Shown here: positions 1 to 8,847 of the stretch, one piece after another
Layout of the letters: each line of letters begins with the position of its first letter
Numbering within the stretch: the stretch's first letter is position 1
Source: Clostridiales bacterium
Lineage (GTDB): Bacteria; Bacillota; Clostridia; Clostridiales; Clostridiaceae
Reading direction: 5' to 3'
DNA: 43,132 bases
Assembly: GCA_012519845.1 (NCBI GenBank)
Contig: JAAYPK010000036.1
Span: forward strand, 1 to 43,132
Translations under genes and position numbers: made by a program
The notes under the pieces: model-generated
What the model was told of the DNA's origin: nothing
The model's database searches: none
Seen by the model: only the letters and a program-made list of their open reading frames with translations

Positions 1-120
1 AAACATATATTATTAGTATGTTTACTATGATATTAGTATATTCTCATTATTTCTCATTGTCAATACTTTTTTATATATTTTTTACATTTTATTCAATAAT
101 AATATTATAAGTATAATAAA

Positions 121-154
121 AAAAGAACTTGAAATTATTTAATCAAGTTCTTTT
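121..154 (-). terminator. Rho-independent terminator after the chemoreceptor gene
   Basis: A 12-bp inverted repeat (121-132 and 143-154, core AAGAACTTGA/TCAAGTTCTT) has a 10-nt loop. Read on the minus strand it is followed by a run of T. It lies about 17 bp past the stop codon of the receptor gene. The remaining 1-120 is AT-rich with no gene seen. Confidence 0.8.
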
Positions 155-170
155 CAATGAAAAAATATTC

Positions 171-1208
171 TTATTCAGTTACATTAGATAACTTTTCCGC
201 TAAGTTTACTGCCACTTCTATGCTCTTTGTGACTTCCTCCATAGCTTTTGATTGGTCCATTGAAGTTTGCAGAGTTTTTTCTGAGCTCTTAACTGTATCC
301 TGTACTGATTGTTGAATTTGTTTTGTTAATTCCATAATTGAATTAGCAGTATCCTTTGAACTTTCAGATAACTTTTGGATTTCTTTTGCTACAACTGAAA
401 ATCCCTTTCCTGCTTCCCCTGCTCTTGCAGCTTCAATAGAAGCATTAAGTCCAAGCATCTTTGTTTGTGACGCTATTGATTTTATAGCATCTAGAATTTT
501 ATTAATTTCTTCTGCAATAACACCAACTTCACGAACTTCATTATTTAATCTTTCTTGTTCAGAAGTAATATTAATAGCTGATGCTGATAATTCTTCAATT
601 GTTGCAGATGTTTGCATAAAATTATTTGCTAGTTTCTTTGAATATATTCCAAGTTTTAAATTATTATATCCACTTTGAGCTAACTCATTTACTACTGTAT
701 GTAGTACATTAGCAGCTGCCTCTATATTCTCCATATGAGTTATTTCTACTTGATTAACTGCATCAACTAAATAATTTTTATCAATGTTCATGTCCTCTGC
801 TATATGAATATAGTCATCTTCTACAGGAGCATTTGATAATATTTGTCCACCCAACATTCCACCTAATACTTTTCCTTCTACAATTATTGGTGCAGAGAAA
901 TCAATTAATCCAGCATGACATTTCCCTATGTATGGTTTTTTAGTTCTAGCAGCCTCTTCAAGCATATATTTATGGGATTCGGCACACTTACTTTCTCCAA
1001 CTGCTGTATCTTGAATTATATTTTTACAGAATCTAGTGTATGAGCTTGAATTTGTAATAGCATTCCCATCTTTATCAACAGTTATACTTGCACAATTCAT
1101 TGATTTTGCAAAATTATCCTGAAACTCTTGTAATAAATTAATATCAATTAAATCTCCAATTTCCAAGCTTTCTAAATCTATTTCGTTATTATCAAGTATT
1201 TTTACCAT
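171..1208 (-). CDS. Soluble PocR-domain methyl-accepting chemotaxis protein
   Basis: A chemoreceptor-type protein of 345 aa. The N-terminal part (about 20-180) resembles the PocR ligand-binding domain, with conserved Cys residues in FCKNI, KCAESH and GKCHAG. The C-terminal half (about 195-345) is a coiled-coil MCP signalling domain with the hairpin-tip region around [20 protein letters not shown]. No membrane segment or signal peptide is visible, so a cytoplasmic sensor that talks to CheA/CheW is expected; the ligand is unknown. I chose ATG 1208 because AGAAGGTGA lies just upstream of it. An in-frame ATG at 1229 has no ribosome site. It has its own promoter and terminator. Family assignment is firm, ligand is not. 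Confidence 0.9.
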   Translation of the reverse strand: MVKILDNNEIDLESLEIGDLIDINLLQEFQDNFAKSMNCASITVDKDGNAITNSSSYTRFCKNIIQDTAVGESKCAESHKYMLEEAARTKKPYIGKCHAGLIDFSAPIIVEGKVLGGMLGGQILSNAPVEDDYIHIAEDMNIDKNYLVDAVNQVEITHMENIEAAANVLHTVVNELAQSGYNNLKLGIYSKKLANNFMQTSATIEELSASAINITSEQERLNNEVREVGVIAEEINKILDAIKSIASQTKMLGLNASIEAARAGEAGKGFSVVAKEIQKLSESSKDTANSIMELTKQIQQSVQDTVKSSEKTLQTSMDQSKAMEEVTKSIEVAVNLAEKLSNVTE

Positions 1209-1244
1209 AAAATCACCTTCTACCACCATATTTTACATAAATAT

Positions 1245-1253
1245 ATTATATCA
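1245..1253 (-). promoter_or_regulatory. Extended -10 promoter of the chemoreceptor gene
   Basis: The minus strand reads TGATATAAT here, an extended -10 element, about 40 nt before the chosen start. No convincing -35 hexamer lies 16-18 nt upstream. It suggests the receptor is transcribed separately from the RNase G operon. Confidence 0.5.
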
Positions 1254-1306
1254 TCAAAATAATAGGGAAGGTTTATGTTCACTAAATGTTAAAAAAACAT
1301 ATACAT

Positions 1307-2743
1307 TTATAATCTAATTAAATATTCACTAATGTTTGCTTTTTGATTTTTAAAAATAATGGGTTCAATTCTATAGTTCTCCATACCTTCTATATAGTTT
1401 ATATATATTTCCTTATCTAATCCGTCTATATTTTTCAAGAAACTTAATATATCACCTTGTATTCTACTTTTATATACTTCTTCAATTTCTATTAGAAATT
1501 CTTTTATACCATTTTCATTGTAATATCTTGTTATTTCTTCTTTGATTAACTCTTCTAAATAAGAAAGTTTTAATAAACTACCACTTCCATTACATAAAGG
1601 ACATTTTTCTTCTAAATATTCATAAATACTCTTTCCTCTTCTTTTTCTTGAAATTTGAATTAAATCAAGATCTGTAAATGGAAAGATTTTTATATTTCCT
1701 ATATCCTCATTTAAAGCTTCTTTCAAAGCTTTTAACACTTTAGATTTTTGTGATTTATCTCTCATATCAATAAAATCTACAATTATTATTCCACTTAAAT
1801 TTCTTATTAGTATTTGTTTACCTATTTCTGTTGCTGCTTCTAAATTGGTTTTTAATATTGTTTCTTCAAAATTTCTCTCTTTGATATTCTTTCCTGAATT
1901 AACATCAATAACATACATTGCTTCTGTTTTTTCTATTATAATATTCCCACCACAAGGTAATACTACTTTATTATGTCTTAATTTAATTAATTCTTTTTCA
2001 ATATTATTTTTTTCAAAAATCCCTCTTAACTCTGTATATAGCTCTATTGTTACGTTGTTTTCTCCTTTAAGAAACCACTTAGCAAATTCATAATCTTTTT
2101 CATTATCTAAAATCACTTTTACTGGTTCTAAATCTATTTTATCTCTTAACACCTTGTTTAATGTAATGTTATTACCATATATTTTACCTAAATGAGTTGA
2201 ATATTTCATTTTCCTTAATATTTCTTCATACTCTCTATACAAAACATTTTTTTCATGATTAAGTTCCTCTATGCTAACATTGCTAGCTTCTGTCCTTATA
2301 ATAAGCTTACCTTTATCAGTTTCTTTAAGTTCCGCTTCAATTAGAGCCTTTTTGACCTCATCTTTGAATCTACTTGAAAATTCAACCCCATGTCCTTTAC
2401 TTTCTAAAACCATATATTTTGATGGCAATGCAAAATTAGTCGTTACTTTAGCACCTTTTCCACCTATTGGTTCCTTAATAATTTCTACTACAATGTCATC
2501 ACCTTTTTTTACACCTTGATGTTTTAATTCATTACTATAGTATAAATATGCTTCTTTTTTTAAACCAATATCAACAAATATAGAATTAGTTGCTCCTATT
2601 ATATTTTTAATTTTCCCTTTATAAATCTGTCCAATTACTGGTCCATTCTTTTCTTCTTCTACTATCATTTCTTGCAAATTTCCATTTTTCATTATTGCAA
2701 TTCTAAGATTCTTCTCTCTTCTCTCAACAAAAATCTCTTTCAT
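1307..2743 (-). CDS. rng: Ribonuclease G/E family endoribonuclease
   Basis: A single-strand endoribonuclease for rRNA and mRNA processing, 478 aa, the usual size of RNase G without the long RNase E tail. An S1 RNA-binding domain spans about 35-105 (GQIYKGKIKNI...FVDIG). Catalytic metal-binding aspartates are expected at D280 (VIDVNSG) and D323/D326 (VDFIDM). The Zn-link CPLC is at about 381-384. ATG 2743 is preferred because AGGGTG precedes it and the protein then begins MKEIFVERREKN, as in relatives; a GTG at 2752 is the alternative. It follows the DUF2344 gene with about 10 bp between them, so it is the last gene of that operon. Ribosomal protein L21, the usual next gene in clostridia, is absent. 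Confidence 0.95.
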   Translation of the reverse strand: MKEIFVERREKNLRIAIMKNGNLQEMIVEEEKNGPVIGQIYKGKIKNIIGATNSIFVDIGLKKEAYLYYSNELKHQGVKKGDDIVVEIIKEPIGGKGAKVTTNFALPSKYMVLESKGHGVEFSSRFKDEVKKALIEAELKETDKGKLIIRTEASNVSIEELNHEKNVLYREYEEILRKMKYSTHLGKIYGNNITLNKVLRDKIDLEPVKVILDNEKDYEFAKWFLKGENNVTIELYTELRGIFEKNNIEKELIKLRHNKVVLPCGGNIIIEKTEAMYVIDVNSGKNIKERNFEETILKTNLEAATEIGKQILIRNLSGIIIVDFIDMRDKSQKSKVLKALKEALNEDIGNIKIFPFTDLDLIQISRKRRGKSIYEYLEEKCPLCNGSGSLLKLSYLEELIKEEITRYYNENGIKEFLIEIEEVYKSRIQGDILSFLKNIDGLDKEIYINYIEGMENYRIEPIIFKNQKANISEYLIRL

Positions 2744-2753
2744 TTTATTCACC

Positions 2754-3461
2754 CTACCTACAATTATATAATGGTATTAACTTTCCTTCTTTTATAAAAT
2801 ACATCTCTTCTCTTTTAATATCAACAAATGCATTATTGTCAGGATTAGTTGTATTATTCTTTATATAACTTACTAATAGGTCTGCAGATAAATGTTCTCT
2901 ACTTCCAGATTTAAGAACTGTATTTATAACTAAATAATTTTCTTTAACCCAATACTTAAATTCAAGAATATAGGGTTTTATATCTACTTCTTTTTCTCCT
3001 TTTTTGCTCTTCTTTAATGTTACCCACTGTTCTTTTTCTAATAATTTTTTCATATTTATTTCTATATCTTCTATTGAAATATATTTTATTTTAATTACAT
3101 ATCTGCAAGCATCAATAAGTGCCATTCCCTGTGGAAGTTTTTTCTGATTTTCAACTTCTATTATTTTCTTTGCAGCTAAAAACCTTATTCCTGAAGCAGT
3201 TTTATCGTTTAGCTTTGTAATAACTTCATTTTCATCTGCCTCTTCATCTAATATTAAATCCATGTATTCACCACTTGAATATACTCCAACTGATAAAGGC
3301 TGTGCTATAGAAAGAGCCATATGTGGATTAAATCCCTTAGAATATTTAGGTTTTAAATCTGTTCTTCTAACTATTTTTTGTATTGTTCTCATTAAGTCTA
3401 AATGGGAAATAAATTTTATATTGCTTTCTTTTGTAAATTTAATTAAGTATCGCACCTTCAA
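2754..3461 (-). CDS. DUF2344 (TIGR03936) radical SAM-associated protein
   Basis: A 235-aa conserved protein of the DUF2344/TIGR03936 family, recognised by the N-terminal pattern KVRYLIKFTK...FISHLDLMR and by KYSKGFNPHMALSIAQPL. It carries no catalytic motif I can name. In this family the domain is either fused to, or encoded just after, a B12-binding-type radical SAM protein, as here. It overlaps the upstream radical SAM gene by 23 nt, which suggests translational coupling. The start is TTG 3461 after GGGAAGTG; GTG at 3455 is possible. The biochemical role is unknown; association with RNase G and ribosome genes suggests RNA or ribosome modification (inference). Confidence 0.85.
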   Translation of the reverse strand: MKVRYLIKFTKESNIKFISHLDLMRTIQKIVRRTDLKPKYSKGFNPHMALSIAQPLSVGVYSSGEYMDLILDEEADENEVITKLNDKTASGIRFLAAKKIIEVENQKKLPQGMALIDACRYVIKIKYISIEDIEINMKKLLEKEQWVTLKKSKKGEKEVDIKPYILEFKYWVKENYLVINTVLKSGSREHLSADLLVSYIKNNTTNPDNNAFVDIKREEMYFIKEGKLIPLYNCR

Positions 3462-5295
3462 AACACTTCCCTTCTTTGAAATTTACATTAATGCCACAAT
3501 TGGTGCATCCCTTCCTACAATTTTTAGTAAGTTCTGCTTTCTTGGCTTTTTCATTTTCATTTTCTAAATATTTTTTACTTACACCAATATCAATAAAGTC
3601 CCATGGTAATATTTCATCATAGCTTCTTTCCCTATATGCATAAAAATCTCCATCTAAACCACATTCCTTAATTGCTTCTTCCCAAATTTCAAAATTAAAA
3701 TATTCTGACCATCCATCAAATTTAGCACCTTTTTCAAATGCTTTTATTAAAACTTCTGATAACCTTCTATCTCCTCTTGCAAACAAGGCTTCCATATATG
3801 AAGTTTTTTGTTCATGATAATTATAGAATATACTTCTTGACTTTATTGATTCCCTAACAGCTTTTATTTTTTCTGTTACTTCTTCAACTCTATCCATTTT
3901 TGCCCATTGAAATGGTGTAAATGGCTTTGGAACCAATATAGAAGTACTTACTGTTATTCTTAATCCTTTATTTCTAATACCTTTTGGTACTCCAAAATAT
4001 TCATCAGCAATTTTCTGTGCTAATTCTCCAATAGCTGTGCAGTCCTCAATTTCTTCATAAGGCAATCCAATAATAAAATATAGCTTTATTCCAGTCCATC
4101 CAGCTTCAAATGCACTTCTAGCTGCTTCTAATATTCTTTCTTCTGTTAACCCCTTATTTATTATGTCTCTCATTCTTTGAGAACCTGCTTCTGGTGCAAA
4201 AGTTAATCCTGTTTTCTTAACCTTTTGTATCTCTTTAATTAAATCTACTGAAAATGCGTCTACTCTTATAGATGGCAATGCAATTGCAACCTTATCCTCA
4301 CTAAACTCTTCCATAAGATCATGAATTAACCCTTGAATATCTGAATAATCACATGTACTTAATGATGATAGTGATATTTCTTGGTATCCAGTACTTTTTA
4401 CTAATGCCTTAGCTTGCTTAATTAATGTTTCCTTTGTTTTTTCTCTTACAGGTCTATATATCATTCCAGCCTGACAAAATCTACAACCATTTGTACATCC
4501 TCTAAAAGTTTCAAGTACTATTCTGTCATGAACAATATCTGTATAAGGAACAATGATTTTTTCTGGGAAATCTACCTTATCAAAATTTGTTATAAATCTT
4601 TTTTTAACTACCTTTGGTACATCTTCGTATTTTGGCTTAAATTCTTTTATAGTTCCATCTTCATTATAAGATACACTATAAAGAGATGGTACATATATCC
4701 CTTGAATATGAGATACTTCTCTTAAAAATTCTTTTTTGTTCCAGTTATTCTGTTTATATTTTTTATAAACATCTAGAAATTCATTCATCATTTCTTCGCC
4801 TTCGCCAATTTGGAAGACATCTACAATAGAATGTAATGGTTCCGGGTTATACGCACAAGGTCCTCCAGCAATAACTAAAGGCTCATTATCTCCTCTTTCA
4901 TCAGCCCTAATTGTAATTCCAGAAAGATTAAGCATGTTTAATATGTTGGTATAACTCATTTCATACTGAAGGGTAAAACCAACAATATCAAAATTGGATA
5001 ATGGTTCTTTTGTTTCAAGACTATATAAAGGAATTTCATTTTTTCTAAGCAGCTCCTCCATATCTGGCCAAGGTGCAAAGACTCTTTCACAATATGTATC
5101 CTTTCTTTCATTTATTGTATGATAAAGAATTCTTGTTCCTAAATGTGACATTCCAACTTCATATACGTCTGGAAAGCAAAATGCAAATCTTATGTCAACT
5201 TCACTTACATCCTTGTTTATTTCATTTAATTCTCCCCCAATGTATCTTGAAGGTTTTTCTACTTTACATAATATATCATCAGTAATTTTATTCAT
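3439..5295 (-). CDS. B12-binding-type radical SAM protein (TIGR03960 family)
   Basis: A 618-aa protein. The N-terminal half resembles a cobalamin-binding Rossmann domain (about 30-180; FPDVYEVGMSHLG, GGPCAYNPEP). The radical SAM core carries the iron-sulfur motif CxxxCxxC at C267, C271 and C274 (RGCTNGCRFC). The C-terminus is rich in cysteines (CRKGCTNCG plus a later Cys), which may hold a second metal centre. The substrate is unknown. It is the first gene of the three-gene set with DUF2344 and RNase G and starts with ATG. Family assignment is firm; a role in modifying RNA or a ribosomal component is only inferred from neighbours. Confidence 0.9.
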   Translation of the reverse strand: MNKITDDILCKVEKPSRYIGGELNEINKDVSEVDIRFAFCFPDVYEVGMSHLGTRILYHTINERKDTYCERVFAPWPDMEELLRKNEIPLYSLETKEPLSNFDIVGFTLQYEMSYTNILNMLNLSGITIRADERGDNEPLVIAGGPCAYNPEPLHSIVDVFQIGEGEEMMNEFLDVYKKYKQNNWNKKEFLREVSHIQGIYVPSLYSVSYNEDGTIKEFKPKYEDVPKVVKKRFITNFDKVDFPEKIIVPYTDIVHDRIVLETFRGCTNGCRFCQAGMIYRPVREKTKETLIKQAKALVKSTGYQEISLSSLSTCDYSDIQGLIHDLMEEFSEDKVAIALPSIRVDAFSVDLIKEIQKVKKTGLTFAPEAGSQRMRDIINKGLTEERILEAARSAFEAGWTGIKLYFIIGLPYEEIEDCTAIGELAQKIADEYFGVPKGIRNKGLRITVSTSILVPKPFTPFQWAKMDRVEEVTEKIKAVRESIKSRSIFYNYHEQKTSYMEALFARGDRRLSEVLIKAFEKGAKFDGWSEYFNFEIWEEAIKECGLDGDFYAYRERSYDEILPWDFIDIGVSKKYLENENEKAKKAELTKNCRKGCTNCGINVNFKEGKCFEGAILN

Positions 5296-5376
5296 AACAT
5301 TCTCCTATTTTTCTATATATACTATACAGCTTTATATATTTTATCATATATTTTTCTTTTACAAAAATCTTTTATT

Positions 5377-5430
5377 TAACAATGTACAATAGGTGTCTAT
5401 TTAGATTTCCACCTATTTTGTACATTGTTA
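5377..5430 (-). terminator. Long inverted repeat, probable terminator after the 77-aa gene
   Basis: Arms at 5377-5395 and 5410-5430 pair over about 19 bp (TAACAATGTACAA then TAGGTG) with two extra bases in one arm. It starts 19 bp after the small gene's stop. No strong T-run follows on the minus strand, so termination may be weak; it could also be a remnant of a small palindromic repeat. Confidence 0.5.
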
Positions 5431-5448
5431 TTTATTATATATCATATG

Positions 5449-5682
5449 TCAACTATTTACTAATTTCATCATTTCCTCTACAGTAGATTTAACCCTTGAT
5501 GGTAGTTTATCAATAGCCTTTTGCCTCTTTTTAGGGTCTTCTATTCTTGCAATTCTCATTACTTCCTGTTGTAAACCTGGAATACTATTTAAATTTTGAA
5601 TAAGTGAATTGAATTTATTTGCAAAGTTTGGATCACTATTCATTCTTTGCTGAATCCTCATAATTAACTCATAGCCATTCAT
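5449..5682 (-). CDS. Conserved small helical protein of unknown function
   Basis: A 77-aa product I do not recognise. It has no signal peptide and no membrane segment. It is predominantly charged and amphipathic, with residues suited to helices (RIQQRMN, LQQEVMRIARIEDP, KKRQKAIDKLP). The start ATG has a GGAGG-type site. It sits between the spoIVFB gene and the radical SAM gene, on the same strand and with its own downstream hairpin. Its position could place it in the sporulation transcript, but nothing in the sequence proves a role. It is probably real because of its ribosome site and protein-like composition. Confidence 0.75.
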   Translation of the reverse strand: MNGYELIMRIQQRMNSDPNFANKFNSLIQNLNSIPGLQQEVMRIARIEDPKKRQKAIDKLPSRVKSTVEEMMKLVNS

Positions 5683-5745
5683 TATATCCTCCCATTATAA
5701 TCCTCATGTATTATACTTTATTTTATTCATATGACTATGATTTGT

Positions 5746-6603
5746 TCAAATTTTATTGTTTTTCTTTTCTAAATACTCATTTATCATAATATTTCCGTAT
5801 TTCTTTAATGCAGATATAAGTTCCTCTTCATATATAATACCTATTAATTCAAAACTATCATTTAAAACAAAAAAATAATTATATCTGTTCCTATCTAATA
5901 ATCCCATTGCTTTAACTAAACTACTTTTATAAAATACTGATATATTTTTATTTTCAACATATTCATTTTTAATTAACCCTTTTCGTTTTTTAAATAGATT
6001 TCTCATTAAAATATACATAGTTTTATTTTTTTCAACAATAGTGGAGTAAATTATACAAATAGCTGCTAGTAACAAACTTATATTGGTATTATGTATATAT
6101 ACTGTTAATAAAAATAAAAATATAAGAATACCAGAGGTTATAAAACTTAATTTTACCAATATGTTCTTTGCCCTTATATATAGTATTCTTTTTCCAATTA
6201 ACACTTCATAAATCCTATTTCCATCTAAGGGGTAGCATGGTAGCATGTTAAATATAAAAAGCCCTATATTAATTATTAAACTTTCATTTATCCAGGAATA
6301 ATAGTAATATTTATTAAGAACTAATAATATACCAAACGCTATTAAATTTACTAGAGGACCTGCAAGATATATCTTTATTTTTTTCTTATCCTCTAATTCT
6401 TCAATATTATCTACTTCTGCTTTCACTCCTGCTAGATGTAACATTATTCCATTAATTTTTACTTTATATTTTCTACAGATCAATAAATGACCAAATTCAT
6501 GAAGTATAACCCAAATAACTCCTATAACTATCCTTTTGTATAAACTACAAATTACTATTAAAATAACAATTTCTAATAGTAAAAGTTTAGTTTTTATCTT
6601 CAT
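5746..6603 (-). CDS. spoIVFB: SpoIVFB-like site-2 membrane metalloprotease with CBS domain
   Basis: An M50-family intramembrane zinc protease, 285 aa. The zinc motif HEFGH is at residues 35-39 in an early membrane segment, and the third ligand lies in NMLPCYPLDGNR (D127). Several hydrophobic segments fill residues 7-190, and a CBS domain occupies about 218-280. In Bacillus, SpoIVFB cuts pro-sigma-K in the mother cell, and the CBS domain senses ATP. It lies 24 bp after the SpoIVFA-like gene, the canonical pairing. Note that some clostridia do not use the same pro-sigma-K processing, so the substrate should not be assumed. Confidence 0.9.
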   Translation of the reverse strand: MKIKTKLLLLEIVILIVICSLYKRIVIGVIWVILHEFGHLLICRKYKVKINGIMLHLAGVKAEVDNIEELEDKKKIKIYLAGPLVNLIAFGILLVLNKYYYYSWINESLIINIGLFIFNMLPCYPLDGNRIYEVLIGKRILYIRAKNILVKLSFITSGILIFLFLLTVYIHNTNISLLLAAICIIYSTIVEKNKTMYILMRNLFKKRKGLIKNEYVENKNISVFYKSSLVKAMGLLDRNRYNYFFVLNDSFELIGIIYEEELISALKKYGNIMINEYLEKKNNKI

Positions 6604-6627
6604 TTTTAACTCCTAATACATTGATGA

Positions 6628-7371
6628 CTATACCCGTTCTAGCTTGGAAAAATCTAACAAATCCCAAGGATTTTTTTCTTTTCCAAAATAAATTATTTTA
6701 AATACTATTCCACTTTTTCCATTATTATTAACTTCACTTGATTTTCCTATAGACTGCCCTTTATTTATTTTCTCCCCTTTTTTTATATTTACCTCTGATA
6801 ATAAGCCATAATATGTTTCAATACCATTACCATTATCAACTATTACATGATACCCTTCTTCCTCTTCTTTTATTTCTGAGATTTTACCATTAAAGCTTGA
6901 AAGAACATCTTTAACTTCCAAATTTTCAATTATCACACCAACATCCTCCCCCTCAATTTCCCTATATTGACCTAATAGTGGTGGAATAAATTCTTCCTTA
7001 ATTTTTTCTTTTAAGGATTTTTGTCCTGTTATATCAACTTTAATACTATCAATAAAATCTAGTGTTTTCTCTTTGTAATCTTCAAATTCTGGAACATTTA
7101 TTGCCATAACAGCTTCATTAATATTAAAGTTTTCATCTAAAACTTCTTTTGAAATTATATATGCTTCTTTTGTTTCTTCTAAAGGAATGGCCTTTATTAT
7201 CATAATAAGACCAAGAAGGATCATAGCACCACAAGATTGAATTATTAATTTCCTTGTAAAATTTTTAAAATATTTTGTATTATTATTTTTCTTATTGTTT
7301 ACTATTTTTGCATTCTTTTGCGTCTTTATATTACTATAATATTTTTCATACTGACTCTTGTAATCCCCCAT
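6628..7371 (-). CDS. SpoIVFA-like membrane protein with degenerate M23/LytM domain
   Basis: A 247-aa protein with one membrane helix at about 45-65 and a C-terminal LytM/M23-like fold at about 145-245 (ETYYGLLSEVNIKKGEKINKG, GKSGIVFKI). The metal ligands of active M23 peptidases (HxxxD and HxH) are not visible, so it is likely a non-enzymatic regulator. SpoIVFA anchors and inhibits SpoIVFB in Bacillus, and the gene order supports the same pairing. ATG 7371 is chosen because GGAGGG precedes it by 4-5 nt; the TTG at 7383 lies in that ribosome site. The spoIVFA name is probable, not certain. Confidence 0.75.
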   Translation of the reverse strand: MGDYKSQYEKYYSNIKTQKNAKIVNNKKNNNTKYFKNFTRKLIIQSCGAMILLGLIMIIKAIPLEETKEAYIISKEVLDENFNINEAVMAINVPEFEDYKEKTLDFIDSIKVDITGQKSLKEKIKEEFIPPLLGQYREIEGEDVGVIIENLEVKDVLSSFNGKISEIKEEEEGYHVIVDNGNGIETYYGLLSEVNIKKGEKINKGQSIGKSSEVNNNGKSGIVFKIIYFGKEKNPWDLLDFSKLERV

Positions 7372-7459
7372 ATTTCCCTCCAATAATTTTATTTACATTT
7401 AATTATATTTTTTCCCCTTATTAAATATGTATCTATTTATTTTATGGTAAATAAAAAAA

Positions 7460-7489
7460 GTGAAATGATAAAAAAGTATATCATTCCAC
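7460..7489 (-). terminator. Terminator after rodA
   Basis: An 11-bp inverted repeat (7460-7470 and 7479-7489, one G-U pair) is followed on the minus strand by CTTTTTTTATTT. It separates rodA from the sporulation genes downstream. Confidence 0.8.
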
Positions 7490-7513
7490 CTTGTTATTAA
7501 GACTTGCTAAATT

Positions 7514-8680
7514 TTAAAAATGAATTTTTCTCTTTCTCATTCCAACACTCAACACAGCTGCAACACTAATAGTAGTAGTTACTAAAGATGTTCCACCATA
7601 ACTAATTAAAGGTAATGTTATTCCTGTAATAGGTAATAGTCCAATTGTCATTCCTATGTTTTGTGTTATAGCAAACAGAAAGTATGAAACAATTCCCACA
7701 CACATAATTGATCCAAACTTATCTCTTGCATTTCGTGCAATATTGACCATTTTTGTAATTAATATTCCATATAAAAGTAATAAAAACATTGCTCCAATTA
7801 ATCCCCATTGTTCAGATAAACCTGCAAATATAAAGTCTGTTTGTATTTCTGGAACATGAGTAGCTGCATATCCAGGTGATGTTTCAGGATCAAAATTTGT
7901 TTTTACACCACTTAAGCCTCCAGCGCCAATCCCTATTAATGATTGGTTTAGTTGATATCCTTGATCTGAATCATCTGTTTCTGGATTCATAAAGGCTACA
8001 ATTCTTGCTTTTTGATGATATAGAATTAACCCAGAATTCCAAAGAACAACAATTGCTACAAAAAGAATTAAAAATCCTCCACCAATTATCCTTCTATCTA
8101 ACCCACCTATATATAACATACCTAATACAATGAAAAAACAAACCATTGTCATACCCATATCTTTTTGAATTAAAATCAAAAAAACAGGGATTAAAACATA
8201 TATTGCAATTTTAAAAAGATTCTTAAATGTATTAATATCTCCCTCCATTTCTTCAATTAGCTTTGCTACCATTAATATTATCCCAAACTTTGCAATTTCT
8301 GCTGGCTGAAAGGTTGTTATTCCCAAATCAACCCATCCTCTTGCCCCATTAACAGTTTTCCCAAGCCCAGGAATCCAAACCATAATAAGCATTATAACAC
8401 TTATCCAATATATTATTGGAGCATACCTATACAAAGCTCTATAATCAGCAGAAACAAATAGAAATAGTAAAACTAACGCTACACCAAGAGATATTATTTG
8501 CTTTTTAGCAAAATAAAATGGTCCTACAGTATCAAAAACTCCACCCTTAGTCACAATATAAATATTTATTATTCCATATATAATTAATGCTATCATTGAA
8601 AATAATAGACCTTTATCAATTTCACGAATAAGTCTAAAATCTAATCTATTTTTATTTGAAAAACCATTGCTTCTTATCAC
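7514..8680 (-). CDS. rodA: RodA, SEDS-family peptidoglycan glycosyltransferase
   Basis: A polytopic membrane protein of 388 aa of the FtsW/RodA/SpoVE family, which polymerises lipid II into glycan strands. About ten hydrophobic helices are visible. Family motifs include LGKTVNGARGWVDLG, QPAEIAKFG, IQKDMG and the C-terminal PLISYGGTSL. RodA rather than FtsW or SpoVE is favoured by the company of mreBCD, pbp2 and min genes. It starts with GTG 8680, 9 nt after GGAGGTG. Strong terminators on both sides imply a single-gene transcript. RodA partners with the class B PBP encoded three genes upstream of it. Confidence 0.92.
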   Translation of the reverse strand: MIRSNGFSNKNRLDFRLIREIDKGLLFSMIALIIYGIINIYIVTKGGVFDTVGPFYFAKKQIISLGVALVLLFLFVSADYRALYRYAPIIYWISVIMLIMVWIPGLGKTVNGARGWVDLGITTFQPAEIAKFGIILMVAKLIEEMEGDINTFKNLFKIAIYVLIPVFLILIQKDMGMTMVCFFIVLGMLYIGGLDRRIIGGGFLILFVAIVVLWNSGLILYHQKARIVAFMNPETDDSDQGYQLNQSLIGIGAGGLSGVKTNFDPETSPGYAATHVPEIQTDFIFAGLSEQWGLIGAMFLLLLYGILITKMVNIARNARDKFGSIMCVGIVSYFLFAITQNIGMTIGLLPITGITLPLISYGGTSLVTTTISVAAVLSVGMRKRKIHF

Positions 8681-8774
8681 TGAAAGTTACACCTCCGTAG
8701 ATAATTATATAATATTATTATATTTTTCTCTACTATATATATTAATTCTAGATAATTATAAGAAATTCTTAATA

Positions 8775-8816
8775 AAAGGGTGTTTCAAAATGATTATTTC
8801 ATTTGAAACACCCTTT
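8775..8816 (-). terminator. Terminator after minE
   Basis: A 15-bp perfect stem (8775-8789 and 8802-8816, core GGGTGTTTCAAA) is followed on the minus strand by TTTTTATTAA. It ends the min operon. Confidence 0.9.
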
Positions 8817-8847
8817 AGCTCAAAGGATTTTTACAATATAAATTGTA

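Noticed and set aside
1-120. A possible gene fragment or repeat at the left edge
   Set aside because: Only AT-rich sequence with stop codons in all frames; no structure beyond the receptor terminator.
1845-2519. Plus-strand open frames inside rng
   Set aside because: They lie opposite a well-conserved RNase G gene, have no ribosome site and resemble translated antisense.
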